Positions 33,841 to 46,244 are shown, counted from the first letter of the stretch. The stretch is DNA of 64,000 nucleotides from Sesamum alatum (GCA_034509735.1 JACGWO010000002.1:43231702-43295701); one strand, 5' to 3'. Program-made: numbers and translations. The notes: generated by a model not told the origin, from the sequence alone.

Positions 33841-34232
33841 ATTGCAATAAAGAGAGAAAAACTAATCTATGTTGCCGACGTCTTCCACTTCTTGCTCCTC
33901 TCCAAAACGATGATGAAAGATACCTCTTCTCTGCGTTTTCCCCCTTTTAAATCTCCAAATTTTTCTTTCTTTCCTTGCTTCCTCCGAAAATCAGGAAAGA
34001 AATCTTTCCAAATTTCTTCTTCTTTTCCCGCACAGACGCAAGTATTGGATAAAGCGTGATCACGCCCTAATGGATGCTTGAGTCTGTTCATGACTGCTTT
34101 TACTTGATCATTTTTTGGCTTCCTCGAGGTTCATATACTTCTCTGCGCGAGCTAGTACTTCATGAAAATTACCTGCAGGTTTCTTTGCTAAAGATTCGAT
34201 GAGTTGTCCTACTCGGAGTCCTTGGGTGATTG

Positions 34233-34642
34233 TAGGGGTGGCAACGAGTCGAGCTCGACCATTTTTGGCGAGCTCGAGCTCGAGCTCGATTTTGAAGGGT
34301 GTGGCTCGAGCTCGAGCTCGAGCTCGAATCTCACCTAATGAGCTCGAGCTCGAGCTGTACGAGCTAGAGTCGAACTCGAGCTCGTAATTATTTGTATAAT
34401 TTTTTTTATATTTTTTAATTACTAGTATATTTTTTTAACAAAATTATAGTATTATAAATTATAATAGTATAGAGTATGTATATATATAAATTAATTATTA
34501 GGACTTGTTAATTTAAAAAATTAGAAGAGATTAGAAAAAAATATTAAAATATAACATAGAATTTATATGTGTCATATTAAAAAAAAATATTAAAACTTAC
34601 TAAATTGTTGATTAAGCTTGTTGATTTCATTATTATTATTAC

Positions 34643-34711
<69 letters not shown>

Positions 34712-35349
34712 GATCATCATCATCATCATCATCATCATCATTAGATTAATTCATGGGAATCACTAAGTTTTGACATAAATTTATAAGTAAAATTTATAAA
34801 TTGTATAATGTATACTATGTATTTTGATATAAATACAAGACTCACAAATAGATACAAAAATCATAAGTTAATTGTTAGGACTTGTTAATTTAAAAAAAGT
34901 ATAAGAGGTTATAAATAGATATTAAAATATAACATAAAATTTATATGCATCATATTAAATAATTATTTTAAATAAAATATTAAAATTTACTAAATATTGA
35001 TTAAGTTTATTTTTATATAAATTATAAAGGTTAAATGTATAAATAAAAGTACCAATACCATAGTTTATTATTATCTTAAATAAAATGTATGATATTGATT
35101 AATAATTACAATATATGATCAATTTTGAGTATAAAATTGATAAAGTATTGAATATGAAATTAACATATAAAAATTCTAAACATAAAAAAATATATAAAAA
35201 ATTTTAAAAAAAAAAAAGAGAAAAGCTCGCGAGCGGAACAAATAGAGAGAATTGAGCTCCAGCTCGAGCTCGACTGGAGCTCGAGTCGAGCTCAAACTCG
35301 AGCTGACTCGCGAAGCTCGCGAGCCAGCTCGACTCGTCTGCCACCCCTA
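34233..35349. mobile_element. hAT-type element with GAGCTC-rich ends
   Basis: The termini are TAGGGGTGGCAACGAGTCGAG and, on the reverse strand, TAGGGGTGGCAGACGAGTCGA-like. The element is flanked by a perfect 8-bp duplication ggtgattg (34225-34232, 35350-35357). About 150 bp inside each end is built of repeated GAGCTCGAGCTCG, itself palindromic. The interior is AT-rich and non-coding. Inserted in the gag relic. Confidence 0.9.
34630..34740. repeat. (ATT)n/(ATC)n microsatellite
   Basis: About 80 bp of nearly pure ATT repeats followed by about 30 bp of ATC repeats, inside the hAT element. Confidence 0.95.
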
Positions 35350-36355
35350 GGTGATTGCGCTGATTAGCACCTCTTGGTGAGTAGTAGAGACTTCCAAGAC
35401 AACATTGTTGAAACGTTGCACGTAGCTCTTAGTGTCTCCTTTTCCTTGACTCCAAAAAGGCTGATAGCCGATTTTCGGTAGTTCTTGCTGCTAGCAAACT
35501 GGTGTAGGAAAAGGGAGCTAAACTCTGCAAAAGATCTTAATGATTTAGCTGGGAGCTGGTCGAATCATTGTTTAGCAGAGTCTATTAGTGTAGTAAGAAA
35601 AATCCGACATTTAATACCATTGGTATACCTGTCAGCAGGAATGCATTTTTGAAATTATGCATATGCTCGGCAGGGTCAGTGGTGCCATTGTAGGCGGGTA
35701 GATGAGAAGGTGCTCGAAAATGAGAGGGAGCTCTTCTGCCATGATGTCCTCGCTGAAAGAAATATTGCTATCTGTCGGCAAAGTGTCTTTGGTTACCTGC
35801 TAATGAAGCTCGACCACCTCCTTCCTGAGGGCTTGCCAAATTTTAGAAGGCTGAAAAGGGGTTGCCTCTTTGCTGGCGAAGCCAGTAGGGAGGAATTTAT
35901 CTTGTGGTTATCCAGTAGGGGCCTGCTCATCCATATATTGACTTCCTGGCGTTCCTCCTCGCTCCTACTAGGAAGAGGGTCCTACGCCACTTGCTTGGGA
36001 GCCACGAAAAGTTGAGTGAATGATCTCTACTATGAACTAGCGAAGGTGCTAGTAAAGGAGCGGATCCAAAATAGCAGGAGCAGCGACTGGGTTGGCTACC
36101 GAGGATGGAAGGTCACCAACCGGAACAGGGGCGGCACCAATTGGAACAGGGAAGCCCCAACTGGAGTGGGAAAATCGACAACTAGAGCCGGGAGGCCACC
36201 AACTGGAGCTGGGTCATTTACTGGAGGGGGGGCGGTGGAGGCGCTCCTCATCTATTCAGGAGGTAGGATGGTGGACCCCACTGCAGCGGGGAGGGAGGCG
36301 TCTCGCGAAAAAAATCCAATATCAAAGCTCAAGTGTTTCCCAAAGACAGCGCCAA

Positions 36356-37100
36356 TGATGCGTACCAAAATTTAGCAGCACCACAAAAGTTGAGGGACCT
36401 TCACGAAAATCCAAGATTGATGGGGAGACTGACCTGCAGAAAGGGGTTAGCACTCCGATACTTAAATCAGTAATATTCTACTGAATGAAATAAATGAAAA
36501 AACCTGAAATAGATGAGAATAATGATAAAATGGTATTGTGTAGTGATAAATACCCGTATAAGTAAGCTGAAAATAGTCTTAAAGTGGAGAGAATTCGTGT
36601 GAGAGTGAAGTAGTGAAGTGAGAAAATGTTACTTGAGATAATGATTGTGCAAGTTAGTCATTTTATAATGGCCTGTGTGTCCGATTTATGGGGAATTACT
36701 TTAAGTGCGGTACAACGCTGGAAATCTTAGGAAACCAGTTATCTCCTCCAACAAAAGTAAATGAATCAGATAAGAATCGAGAGAGATATGGTCGTTTGAA
36801 TCATCCTTGCCACATCTTCCATGTTTTTGGGAAAGTTGTTACCTACGGAGGAGAACCCTGATTCCAGCCAATCCTTTGAGAATTACATAGCCATGCAGCC
36901 GGTGGGGTCGGGGTGTACTTCCGAAAGGGAACACAAGCACAGGGCTCAATGTATATATATCCAGCTGATGCAGCTACTACTTGTACCCTGCACAGTCTTG
37001 TCGACTTGTACCAACGAATCGCTTTGCTTGCTGAGATCCAATTCTCACCACTGCTCTTCTACTACTATTTTTCTTCTCTCTTTTTTATTCGATTTTATGT
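36356..37100 (-). repeat. LTR attached to the gag relic (upper end approximate)
   Basis: On the minus strand the sequence ends ...TACGCATCA right before the primer site of the gag relic, as an LTR should. A TATA-like ttataaaa lies at about 36661-36668 on that strand. The opposite end and any target duplication were not found. It must lie before about 37170, where the flank of the family gene begins. ORFs at 36821-37176 overlap it and are not supported. Confidence 0.5.
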
Positions 37101-37172
37101 AAGTGTTGAATTGATGTTTCTTACTTGGAAATACCTTTCTGATACATTAATATACGCTAATTATAATCATGC

Positions 37173-37420
37173 ATAATCCAACAATTATGCATTGACTAAA
37201 ATGTCTGAAAGTCACATGTTGCAGAAGAAATTAACTCGTGTTTGCATGTGTGTATGAATACTTAAGACAGTATAAATGCAAGAAGTATAGACAATTAAGT
37301 AATGGCTGCGATCATCTTGCACATAAATATTTCACTATTAACAATGTAAGAGATTAATGGTCCCAAAATCATTAAGTATGATAATTTCACACAACTAATT
37401 AACTAGGAAGGGGTTTAAGT
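37173..37420 (-). other. 3' flank of the family gene on the minus strand
   Basis: On the minus strand, ttctgcaacatgtgactttc and agacattttagtcNatgcataattgttgga match the 3' flank of the 27132 gene (27870-27940). The duplicated block therefore extends to here, where it meets the LTR. Confidence 0.6.
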
Positions 37421-37939
37421 TTAAACTTGTCCTCCGCCCTCTTCAGGATCAACTCCATCAAAATATTCTTGTTCTTCTGCCTCTTGCAGCTCCTTGTTTG
37501 TCTCAATCGTATGGTTTGCAATGATAAGTATATTAAAATTCAGCACAAGCGAGAGCACAATTTGCATCCAAGATACAAAGTTCTTGAATAAACTCGAAAT
37601 ACAAGTGGAGAACAGAGAGAACAACAAAATTACGGGATAAATATACCAGAAGAGAACTTGTGACAAGAACAATACAGCCAAAAAACAAATGGCGAGAGAG
37701 GGAACGAATTTCTTGATTTGCACGATAATAATATACCTCGTGTTATTATTTGGTGGAGCAAATGGGATTCCAATGAAAACGAAGGAGAAGACAAAGAAGA
37801 AAAAGATGACAAGACAAAACTTGATCCAAGTAAAGTTACTTACAACGCGAAATGAATCACATTCCAACGGCACAGCTATTTGGGACTTGACATTGTTAAT
37901 AACAAGCAAAAACACATATCTCAAATCAAAACAAGACAT
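37421..37939 (-). CDS. intact member of the small membrane-protein family (subfamily B)
   Basis: One frame of 172 residues, no intron, 5' ATG at 37939. The organisation is that of the 27132 gene: CFDLRYVFLLVIN, then NNVKSQIAVPLE, then WIKF and a span ending FIGIPFAPP. QIKKF, FLSQVLFWYIYP, CISSLFKNFVSW, LNFNILIIANHT and an acidic tail (ELQEAEEQEYFDGVDPEEGG) follow. The usually conserved EWDPF box reads ECDSF here, the one notable change. It lies in opposite orientation to the other full copies. Function unknown; probably a membrane protein with three or four spans. Confidence 0.8.
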   Translation of the reverse strand: MSCFDLRYVFLLVINNVKSQIAVPLECDSFRVVSNFTWIKFCLVIFFFFVFSFVFIGIPFAPPNNNTRYIIIVQIKKFVPSLAICFLAVLFLSQVLFWYIYPVILLFSLFSTCISSLFKNFVSWMQIVLSLVLNFNILIIANHTIETNKELQEAEEQEYFDGVDPEEGGGQV

Positions 37940-38050
37940 TTTTTTACATGTACTTTTTTGAGAGAGAGAGAGATTAAGAGAGAGAGAGAGATTACTAGTA
38001 GCTTAACTAGTAATCTGCAAATTCCCATGAGCTAACTATATATAGAACTC
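37940..38050 (-). promoter_or_regulatory. 5' region of the 37421 gene: CT-rich leader and TATA
   Basis: On the minus strand a TATA-like ctatatatag (38036-38045) lies about 100 bp before the ATG. The leader holds two CT-repeat tracts (37963-37974 and 37979-37992). It does not share the upstream block of the 27132 and 55705 copies, so this copy may have a different promoter. Confidence 0.5.
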
Positions 38051-40530
38051 CAAACAAGTGTACATGAGTACTTCTCATAATCATGATGAATCTCATTGGT
38101 GAATCTTGATAATATTTAATAATTGATTGTGAAGGAATCCAATGGCACCAATATATATAAGATAATGGTAAAGAAGTTAGGTTCACGCTGCTGCCTGTGT
38201 TTTCTTTATTTATGCATATTAATTGTTGTCTGCATGTGCGTGCGTACCGCCACTCCATGTGTATGTGTATGAATTTAATTTTTACTTTTGTATATACATG
38301 ATAATATTTTTTGTGATTAGTTTTCTAGTGCTAATCAATGGTTTGTATTAAAGAAGTAACTCTTAATATAAACAAGTTCAAAACCATCAACTATTTTTAG
38401 TAAAGGAAACATCGAAATTCACATATTGATTCTCCACGGAATAATTCGACTTTAAGAAGTATTACTGTCCGCAACTCATCAATTTTCACTATTATTATCA
38501 TCTACAATATAAGAATAAAATAGAATTTTTAGGACAGTCCAAGTAATTTGGGCTTTAATTAAATTTTTTAACAAAAAATGTTGTATTTGAATTTAAGTGT
38601 ATGCGTCGAAAAAAAGAAAAGAAAAAACAGAAATAGGCTTTTCCTCATCACCTTTTCGTAAAAAAACCTTAAAAGCCACACAACAACTTTGTGCCTCAAA
38701 ACGCAAAAGGTATAGATGGTGCCTTTTGCATTTTGCAAGGGCCAATCTCTGCCAAATGCATTTTTAGTCCCATCAAATTAGATAATTATTTTTTTTAATA
38801 CCACAATTTGAGTAAGTAACGATTTCAATTTTATAAAATACGAATAACATTGAAAAATAAACAAATAACAGATGAAAAAATAGAAAATTGTATATATGTT
38901 AATGTAGCTAGGTAGGGATTTCAGATCTACACAGACGAGCAAAAGAAGAATAAAGTTGATAAATAGATAAAAATTAAGTAATATATCTCTGCGCACCGAA
39001 TCAGATATTCAACATAAAGAAAGTAAAAATCATTACTTATTTTCTTTTCTTATCTTATCCCTCAACTTGAAGAAAGAGAAGACCGACTTTTCAAACTAGG
39101 AAAATGATTAATGGTGCTAATCATTAATTAATTCATACCTTTTTCCCACGTAATTCCAACCAAGCCATGTCATCACCTTATGCCTTCCCAATTTTATCAT
39201 CTTGCTAGCCACGGTTTCCCATTGCCGTTTATCAACAAATCTAATTCAGACTCGATCGGATTAGATTTGAATTAATTATATGATAAATATAATATATTTA
39301 TTATATATATTAATGTATAATTTATTAGCTGCAATTTAAGATTTGTTTAATTGGGATGCAAAGTAGAAGTATGAGAAAAGTAGAAGTAAAAAAGAACGTA
39401 CAAGAAAAAGTTTTGTGTTTGGTTAGAATGAAGAGATGAAAAGAAAATAAAACTGAATGTATACAAAACCCCTTCGTAGTCCAATTTTATTTACGTTCAA
39501 AATTGAGCAAAAAAGTGAATGTATAAGTTAAAAAGACAAAAAAAAATACATATTTTATTTTTATTTACTATATTACCCTAATATAATTTTTCTCAAATTC
39601 TTTTCCCGTTCCTGCTAATAATATCGGTACATAATCTTTGAGAAAAATATAATCAAATCGCCGAAAAACTCCTACGTCGAAGTCAACAATTAGGTAAATA
39701 TATTTTGCTTTTGTGTCTTTCAAAATTTTTTATTGTTAACTTGTCATTAATCTTGATTTTATTTAAACTTAATATTTTAGAATAAATGAGCAACACTCAT
39801 TTTAATGGATTTTTTAGTAATAATAACTATCGTTCTTGTTTTTGTATAAAGAATATTTTTATTAATAAGATTTATAATTTTTTTATATACTAAAATTATT
39901 TTAGTATAATAATAACTGATTTATTTTTGTAATACAAAATGAAGAGAAATGTTTATTCAGTAAAATTACAAAAAATAGTTATTTCTTCTCAATTTATTTT
40001 TTTCGATATCTGATATTTACTCCCATTTCAATCATATCAAATAATTTAATAGAAAATTATTATTCTTTCTTTACCCCTTATCTTTGCACTTCTCTTTTTC
40101 TCTCAATTGAATCAAACAAATCCTTAGTTAGTACACATTATTATAAGAAACAACTAAATATATAAATATTGTGTTTCTCTATTTTAATAATTTATCTATT
40201 TGGGTATAACTTCTAATTAATTGTAAAGCTATTAGTTAACAAGGACAGTGAAATTGTTATTTATTATAATTATTAAATATATAATTTGGGGTTGAATGAT
40301 GTTTATTCTTTCTGTCAATCAAGAATATGTTTTGAGTGTTAGGGAAGCTACCAACCCAAACAAAAAATTATTAATTATGTTCGAAATCTCACTTTTTCGT
40401 AATCCTTACAAGGGGGTCCCACACATGGGCCGACCATCTGAAAGGTTTGACCACCAGTTTCAGTAGTTTTCCCACTCAAATTGGCCTTTTCCTCGTATCC
40501 CGAACTGCCTTTGGGAAATGGAAATTCTAA
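38051..40530. other. no gene seen
   Basis: AT-rich. About 39235-39350 holds half of the MITE type seen at 40533 (ctaattcagactcgatcgga, tagatttgaattaatta). Several short ORFs here (38007-38258, 38778-38996) show no recognisable content. Confidence 0.55.
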
Positions 40531-40532
40531 TT

Positions 40533-40697
40533 CGAACTTAATTCGATTAAATTTGAATTAGTCATGTAATAAGTGTAGTACATTTATCATGTGATTAGTA
40601 TATAGTTCAAATAAAATGATCAATCACATAATAAATACATCACACTTACTTTATAATTGATTTGATTCGATCAAATCTAATTCAAATAAAAATTTTC
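40533..40697. repeat. palindromic MITE-like repeat
   Basis: The two halves are near reverse complements: cgaacttaattcgattaaat and the mirror atttgattcgatcaaatctaa, with inner arms gtgtagtacatttatcatgtg and its mirror. Another full copy is at about 57485-57650 and a half copy at 39235-39350. No clear target duplication. Confidence 0.65.
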
Positions 40698-41037
40698 CGA
40701 GGCTAATTATAGGGTATAGTCCAGTACTTATGTTTGAGGTTTCTAGAATAAGTATGAATTTAAGGGCCGATTTCTTACTTAGATATATGAGTATTTACCG
40801 TACTTTATGTGAATATTATTATAATATTGATATATCCATTAATTTGTTGGTATACTTATATAACCATGTAAATATCATTTTTATGAGAAAATAAAAAGAA
40901 AACGGTGCAATAAACAAGTCCCAATAAACTAAAAAAAAGAATTCATCCGGTGTGCATGATCATCTTGTCGTGGGATAATTTTTTGTATCGCTTGGAAAGA
41001 TAATTAATTTTTATTCGTAAATGTATTTATTTGAGAT

Positions 41038-42447
41038 TTTTCCGTTTTGAATTGAAAGTAATGAATTTTAGGGAAAAATACAATTTTAGTCCACCTTTTT
41101 AGGGGTGGTGGCACTTTTAGTTCAAGTCCATTTGAAAATAGCAATTCAGGACAGTAATTTTAAAAAATTGACAATTTCAAGCCAAAAAACCCTAAGTTGG
41201 CCGGAATTGGTCACTTGTCCGACGATCATTTAAAAAATAATTTTTTTTTTACATGGCAGGTGATTTGGTAACCATAGTGAGGTGGCATGGTGACATGTTT
41301 TATTTAAGACTAAAATCCATTTAAATGGATAACTTTTTTCTTAAATATATATTATTTAAATTTCAAAATAAAATTTAAAATTTAAAATTTAAAATTTTAT
41401 ACCAAATTGATAAGTTAAATTAAAATCATGTTTAAAATATAAATATACTAAAATTCAATTTTCAAATTTAAATATCTAGATCCATATAAATTTTAATCAA
41501 TTATAAAAATTATATCTTATTAACAATATTTAAATTATAATTTAGTTTGAATATATTTAATAAATTATATTATTTACTATAAAATGTTTAAATTTTAAAA
41601 ATTATTGTTTTTCTTTAAAAAAATAAATCAAATTTCTTAACTTATTTTTTTGTTTTTTATTTAAATTTCTTCTTTTTTTCTCCCTTAGAACTTTTTTATA
41701 ATTTAATATTTTCCTTATTTTTTAATTATTTTAAATTAAGTTAATTAAACAATAATTAAAATTGATTAAAATTTATATTGATATAGATATTTAAATTTGA
41801 AAATTGAATTTTAGTATATTAATCTTTTAAATGTGATTTTAATTTAATTTATCAATTTGGTATAAATTTTAAATTTTAAATTTTATTTTGATATTTACAT
41901 AATATATATATATATATATTTAAGAAAAAAAGTTATCTATTTAAATGGATTTTAGCCTTAAATAAAACATGTCACCATGCCACGTGACTATGGTTGCTAA
42001 ATCACCTGTCATGTAAGAAAAATTTATATTTTTAATCCACGTGTAAAATGATCGCCGGAAAGGTGACCAGTTCCGGCCAAATTAGGATTTTTTGGCCTGA
42101 AATTGCTATTTTTTTTAAAATTACTGTCCTGAATTGCTATTTTTAAATAGACCCGGACTAAAAGTGTCACCACCCCTAAGAAAGTGGACCAAAATTGCAT
42201 TTTTTCCTGAATTTTATTAATCGAAAGTACAATGATTACTTTCAGTTCTGTCAGCTATCAATATCGAACAGAGACAATTACAAACAATCAAATCAATAAT
42301 ATCACATAAACTAATACCTAGCGATTACAGCAACAAATTATACCTATTATACAGTAAAAATAACATCAACCCACGCAAGGATTTCTAACCCATAACCTCT
42401 AAGATCATGGGGCTTGAGCTTCGCCGAGTAAGTTAGGCTTCCATGGC
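41038..42447 (-). mobile_element. SINE (family 1), reverse, split by a MULE
   Basis: The SINE tail (gttttgaattgaaagtaatg) lies at 41038-41070 and the body at 42217-42447, with reverse B and A boxes near 42380 and 42430. Its own 10-bp target duplication tatttgagat is at 41028-41037 and 42448-42457. The unoccupied target is visible at 60991-61000. Confidence 0.85.
41071..42207. mobile_element. MULE-type element with long terminal inverted repeats
   Basis: 1137 bp with inverted arms of about 500 bp. The left starts gggaaaaatacaattttagt and the right, on the reverse strand, starts ggaaaaaatgcaattttggt. Both pass through aggggtggtg.cacttttagt, aatagcaattcaggacagta and ggccggaa. The perfect 9-bp duplication tgaatttta lies at 41062-41070 and 42208-42216, in the tail of the SINE. 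No transposase. Confidence 0.9.
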
Positions 42448-43129
42448 TATTTGAGATCTTTCTTAAGATACGTTCGAAGATAAATTTGTTTTTTATGTGG
42501 CACATCGATTATCGCAATCGTATTCCACCAAAATTATTTTTATTTTCAGTTTTATTTATAATTACTAATAAAACAATGAAAATCCGGGTCCGTACGAGGT
42601 GTTTGTCTATCATAGAACATGCGGCCACCATCGATTTCCTGAAGGGGACATACAAGGATTAGTGCTGAAAGCCGGTTCATGCAGTGTCGGCAAAGGAAGA
42701 TAAAAGAAATAGCGCCATCTCTTGATATGGAAATACGAATACTCTAAAGTCGTTAATTAATTATTGTCAATAGAAATCGCATGCTGCTACGACTTTAATC
42801 TAGAGTGCGGATATATATAGCCCATAAACATCACCACCATACCTTTTCCTCCTTTTGTTTTTTCTTTTTCTTATTAAGAACGATATTTCTATTTTATTTT
42901 ATCAAGAACTATTTGTATAATTTATTATAAAATAAAATAAATATAAACTAAACAATAAAATTATATTCAAAACCTAACATCTATTGTAAAAGAAAAGGGA
43001 TGTACTCGATTACAGTTGTTCTGGATTTGTATCTTGTCGTGGATCTTAGTGATTGTGGATCTCCGTGATAAAGGAATAATTTTTTTACTTTTGTGGTGGG
43101 ATAAGTCTTGTATAAATGAATTAAACAAT

Positions 43130-43330
43130 AATGGAAGTTGGTTAAGGTCTCACAATTAAAGGGTTGTGAGTTCGAGTTTCACGAATGTGAGTGTATGTCT
43201 ATTATTATAGTAGTTTTTTGTTTCTATATCTCATTTGAATGTATTTATTGATTTGAATAATCGACATAGTGAATTAGTTTTTGAATTTGGATGTTGAATG
43301 ATGTAATAAATTGCATATTATAAAAAAATA
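43130..43330 (+). mobile_element. SINE-like element (family 2)
   Basis: A B-box-like gagttcgagttt near 43170 follows a weak A-box region. The body gtgtatgtctatt.ttatag ... gaatgtattt.ttgatttgaa and an A-rich end resemble the copy at 60205-60410. Diverged; boundaries approximate. Confidence 0.5.
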
Positions 43331-43469
43331 ATAAACAAACTAAAGTGGAAAATGAGACAACAAAAAAAGTTGGAAGTTGAAAAGTTTAAAAAATAATTCA
43401 ATATTTACAATTTTATAAATAAGCTACAAAATTTATTATGGAACTGTTTGTAATTTTTTGTTTGTATGA

Positions 43470-44035
43470 ACTTGATGTAGGGGAATACTTAGGATATCTT
43501 CAAGCGCACATTAAGACACTTAGTTTGGAGACGTCCATGAGAAAGGCTCTAGACGGACCCCTAGTAGGGGCTCCCCAGCTTAAGTTCAACCCAAGAATAT
43601 TATTGATAATTTGCGTATGTTCAGAGGTATTGCAGAGACTTTCATACTTTGTGAACAAGACAAACGTCCTTCACTGTCACTGTACCGACCACTTTTGACC
43701 GTGACGTAACTTTTATCCGTCTGGACCACACTTGTCACTGTTACTAAGGATATGTGCAGTCATTACATACTATTAATCTAATATTTGATCTAGGGTGTAC
43801 ATGTAACCGTACAGTCCACCATCATCTATAAATAAAGGCACTTCATCAATAGGTATAACTTTTGCCTCCCCAACTATTACTCTTATCTCTTCAGATACCT
43901 TCGCATACTAACTTTTGCGTCGAAGTGTCTACATCGGAGATCCCTCCAGCTTGGCCCTAGCATGGTCTTGTTTTGCCGGCTTTACACATCTTATTAGGCA
44001 CTCATTCGAGCATTGGGAACATACACAATACGTTA
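43470..44035 (+). repeat. LTR-like relic of a gypsy element
   Basis: Contains a TATA box (ctataaataaagg, about 43829-43841) followed by ctcttatctcttcagatacc and acttttgcgtcgaagtgtct. This arrangement is familiar from the R/U5 part of plant gypsy LTRs. Possible ends are TGATGTAGG (43473) and ACATACACA (44032), without a matching duplication. The 86-codon ORF inside is not supported. Confidence 0.5.
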
Positions 44036-44921
44036 ATTTAAAATCCTAAATACCTACCTACATTTTTGTGGTACAACATAACTTGATTCAAATAATTTTA
44101 AAATAAAAAATAAAAAATCCAATTATAATTAGGTTTCTATCTAAATTTTGTGGTGAACTTATCAAAATACCCTTTTGGATTATAATTATAATTTTTTATG
44201 ATTTTCTAAAATATTTTTATGGACTAATATGCCATATGGATTATTTATTTTACCCACCCTAATTTTTTTTAATAATTTTTCAAATGTGTTTATTTTTTGT
44301 TTTATTTTTTAAAAAGAATCAATAAGAATAAAGTAGTAATGTCTACCTCACCGTATACGGACTGCATAATTATTTTTCATTTGATGAGTGTAATTTTTGT
44401 GACTTTCAAAACAATGAAAAAATATTTGTAATTATATCAAATTTTTTAAGAGGTAAATGTAATTTATCCTAAAATTAATTAACGATTTAAACTTTCAAAA
44501 AGTTCTATGCGATTTTTTATTATGATTTGTTTTTGTCTAATTCATATCAAAGTCAATATTGAATGAGCATTGACTCAAGAAGAACACTCTTGATTCAATT
44601 GTCCCATAATAATTACGTAAAACTTGTCCCGATTTGCAACTTGATTACAAGTTGTCTTCATATTTTCCATTGTTAACCACTTGTCTATAATTACCAAAAC
44701 ATTAATTTTTCAGAAAAAAACCCTTAAATTTGCAACATAAAAAAAATAATTACATCCTTTTCGTTTAGATTCAATTTAATTCAATCCTATATCGTGCGAA
44801 AGTTTCAATTTTGCAATTCTACTGCATATTAATGCAAGTTAGGGTTTCAGAAGTACATTTCATTACCAAACAATTATAAACACTTCTTTCAACTTATTAC
44901 ATGTTAAGGAACTAAAATAAC
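44036..44921. other. no gene seen
   Basis: AT-rich. About 44100-44470 is a decayed relative of the 45819/46373 MITEs (gtgaacttatcaaaatNccc ... gtaaatgtaatttatcct). The rest is featureless. Confidence 0.45.
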
Positions 44922-45140
44922 GTTTTAACCTAGTGGTCAAAGTTGAGATCTCATGAACAAATTTGAGGTCATAGGTTTGAACCTCATGTATAAGTATTTA
45001 TATAAGTTTATTTATTATAACTTATTTTGTTGTTCTTTGTTATGTAGATTTATTGAAATGTATTAATTGAATCGACATATTTTTTAATTTATTGAGATAT
45101 TGATATAATTAATTATCGCTTCTATAAGAAAAAAAAAATC
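44922..45140 (+). mobile_element. SINE-like element, degenerate
   Basis: An A-box-like taacctagtggtcaaag (about 44929-44945) and a B-box-like aggtttgaacctc (about 44972-44984) are correctly ordered. A body ending in tataagaaaaaaaaaatc follows. It differs from families 1 and 2 in its body. Confidence 0.5.
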
Positions 45141-45809
45141 AAAATAACTCATTTTAAAATTTGTGGTCCACCCTTCCCTCAATTAAAATTGGTCCAAGTG
45201 AACCCTAAGTAATGTGGAAGAAATAAAAAAATCAAATAAGTGCAAAATTAGCATATCTACCAACATCAATGTCATTATTTGAAGGCAAGAATCAAGGGAA
45301 GGCATTTATGAAGAGAATGGATTAAGGAAGACATTAACGAGGACCTAGAAAAATTAGGTCGTAACCTTTTACGGAGCTGCCATATTTAGCACAATACAAA
45401 GAAACAAGAGATAGGATGTAAAGAGCCAGCCACTACCTACCTTTTAGAGGCCACTATAATTTATACCCCCTCCATTTTCCTCATTTGGGAAATTGCACTT
45501 TTGAGGGAAAACTCGGGCTATTGAATTTGAAAGTAATATGTAACATATTGAAGATTGTATGCATTCAAATATAAATAAAACTATTAATATTTTATCTTAT
45601 CGTTGTGTTAATTAATTTTATGCGACATCACTAAGATATTATAGTACATTCCAACATACCGTAGGTAAAAGTTTTTGCGCAATACATAAGAGATTTCAGT
45701 TGTAAACCAAATGGCCCAAAGATCCAAAGTGTATCGTTTCAAAAGTAAATATAAAATAAAATCCAAATTTGTCCTTATTTATTTTATCAAATTCAAAATA
45801 AAAATGTAA
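45141..45809. other. no gene seen
   Basis: AT-rich, with no recognisable feature apart from short poly-purine stretches. Confidence 0.55.
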
Positions 45810-45818
45810 TTCTTTAAA

Positions 45819-46244
45819 GGGTAAATACAACTACCTCTCCTGAGATTTTTCATAATTATAAATATCCCCACGTTGTTTGAAAAATTATAAATACCCCATG
45901 AGGTTTGTAACCGTCTAACAAATAATCCATTTACATCTATTTTTATGGGTGAACTAACCAAAATGCCCTTATGCACTTAATTATTTTTTATTTAATTCTT
46001 TCAAAAATTTGGATTACAATGCACATGGAGAGATTTTTTAAGTTTTTTTACACAGATGAGCAATAATACAATTTACCTCGGGTGATTTTTCTACAATCTT
46101 GATAAAAAATTCAAGGGCAAAATGATCAATTTCAGACTTTTGGTTAAAAATTACAAACCTCAAGAAAGTATTTGTAATTTTTCAAAAAACGAGAGAGTAT
46201 TTGTAATTATGCGAAATCTTAGGGAAGGTGGCTGTAATTTATCC
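45819..46244. mobile_element. MULE-type MITE
   Basis: 426 bp, starting GGGTAAATAC and ending ATTTATCC, with long inverted arms (tttgtaaccgtctaacaaat; ttacaaacctcaagaaagta). Flanks ttctttaaa (45810-45818) and tactttaaa (46245-46253) agree at 8 of 9 positions. Same family as 46373 and 6138. Confidence 0.8.

Larger units (their letters stand above)
34100..36355 (-). pseudogene. gag relic of a second Tat-like gypsy element, split by a hAT
   Basis: On the minus strand a primer-site-like ttggcgctgtctttgggaaa (36336-36355) is followed by a proline-rich Gag N-terminus (36300-36015). The Gag domain (YNGTTDPAEHMHNFKNAF, WFDQLPAKSLRSF-type text in broken frames) spans about 35720-35360. It resumes beyond the hAT element at 34224-34100 (QGLRVGQLIESLAKKPAG, EKYMNLEEA). 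Stops and frameshifts are numerous. The plus-strand ORFs at 35710-36375 are shadows of this gene. Its internal start, GTACGCATCA|TTGGCGC, implies an LTR at 36356 upward. Confidence 0.75.
40922..42720. repeat. duplicated unit, interrupted copy (intact partner at 60878-61205)
   Basis: The parts 40922-41037 and 42448-42720 correspond to a continuous stretch at 60878-61205. Shared text includes aagaattcNtcNggtg, aattttttgtatcgcttgga, tatttgagat and ccgtacgaggtgtttgt, followed by a GC-richer segment with no open frame. What the unit originally was is unknown. Confidence 0.7.

Noticed and set aside
34199..34387. Serine/glutamate-rich 62-codon ORF
   Set aside because: Produced by the GAGCTC repeat at the end of a hAT element.
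35710..36375. Plus-strand ORFs of 88-119 codons
   Set aside because: They lie opposite a minus-strand gag relic with recognisable Gag motifs.
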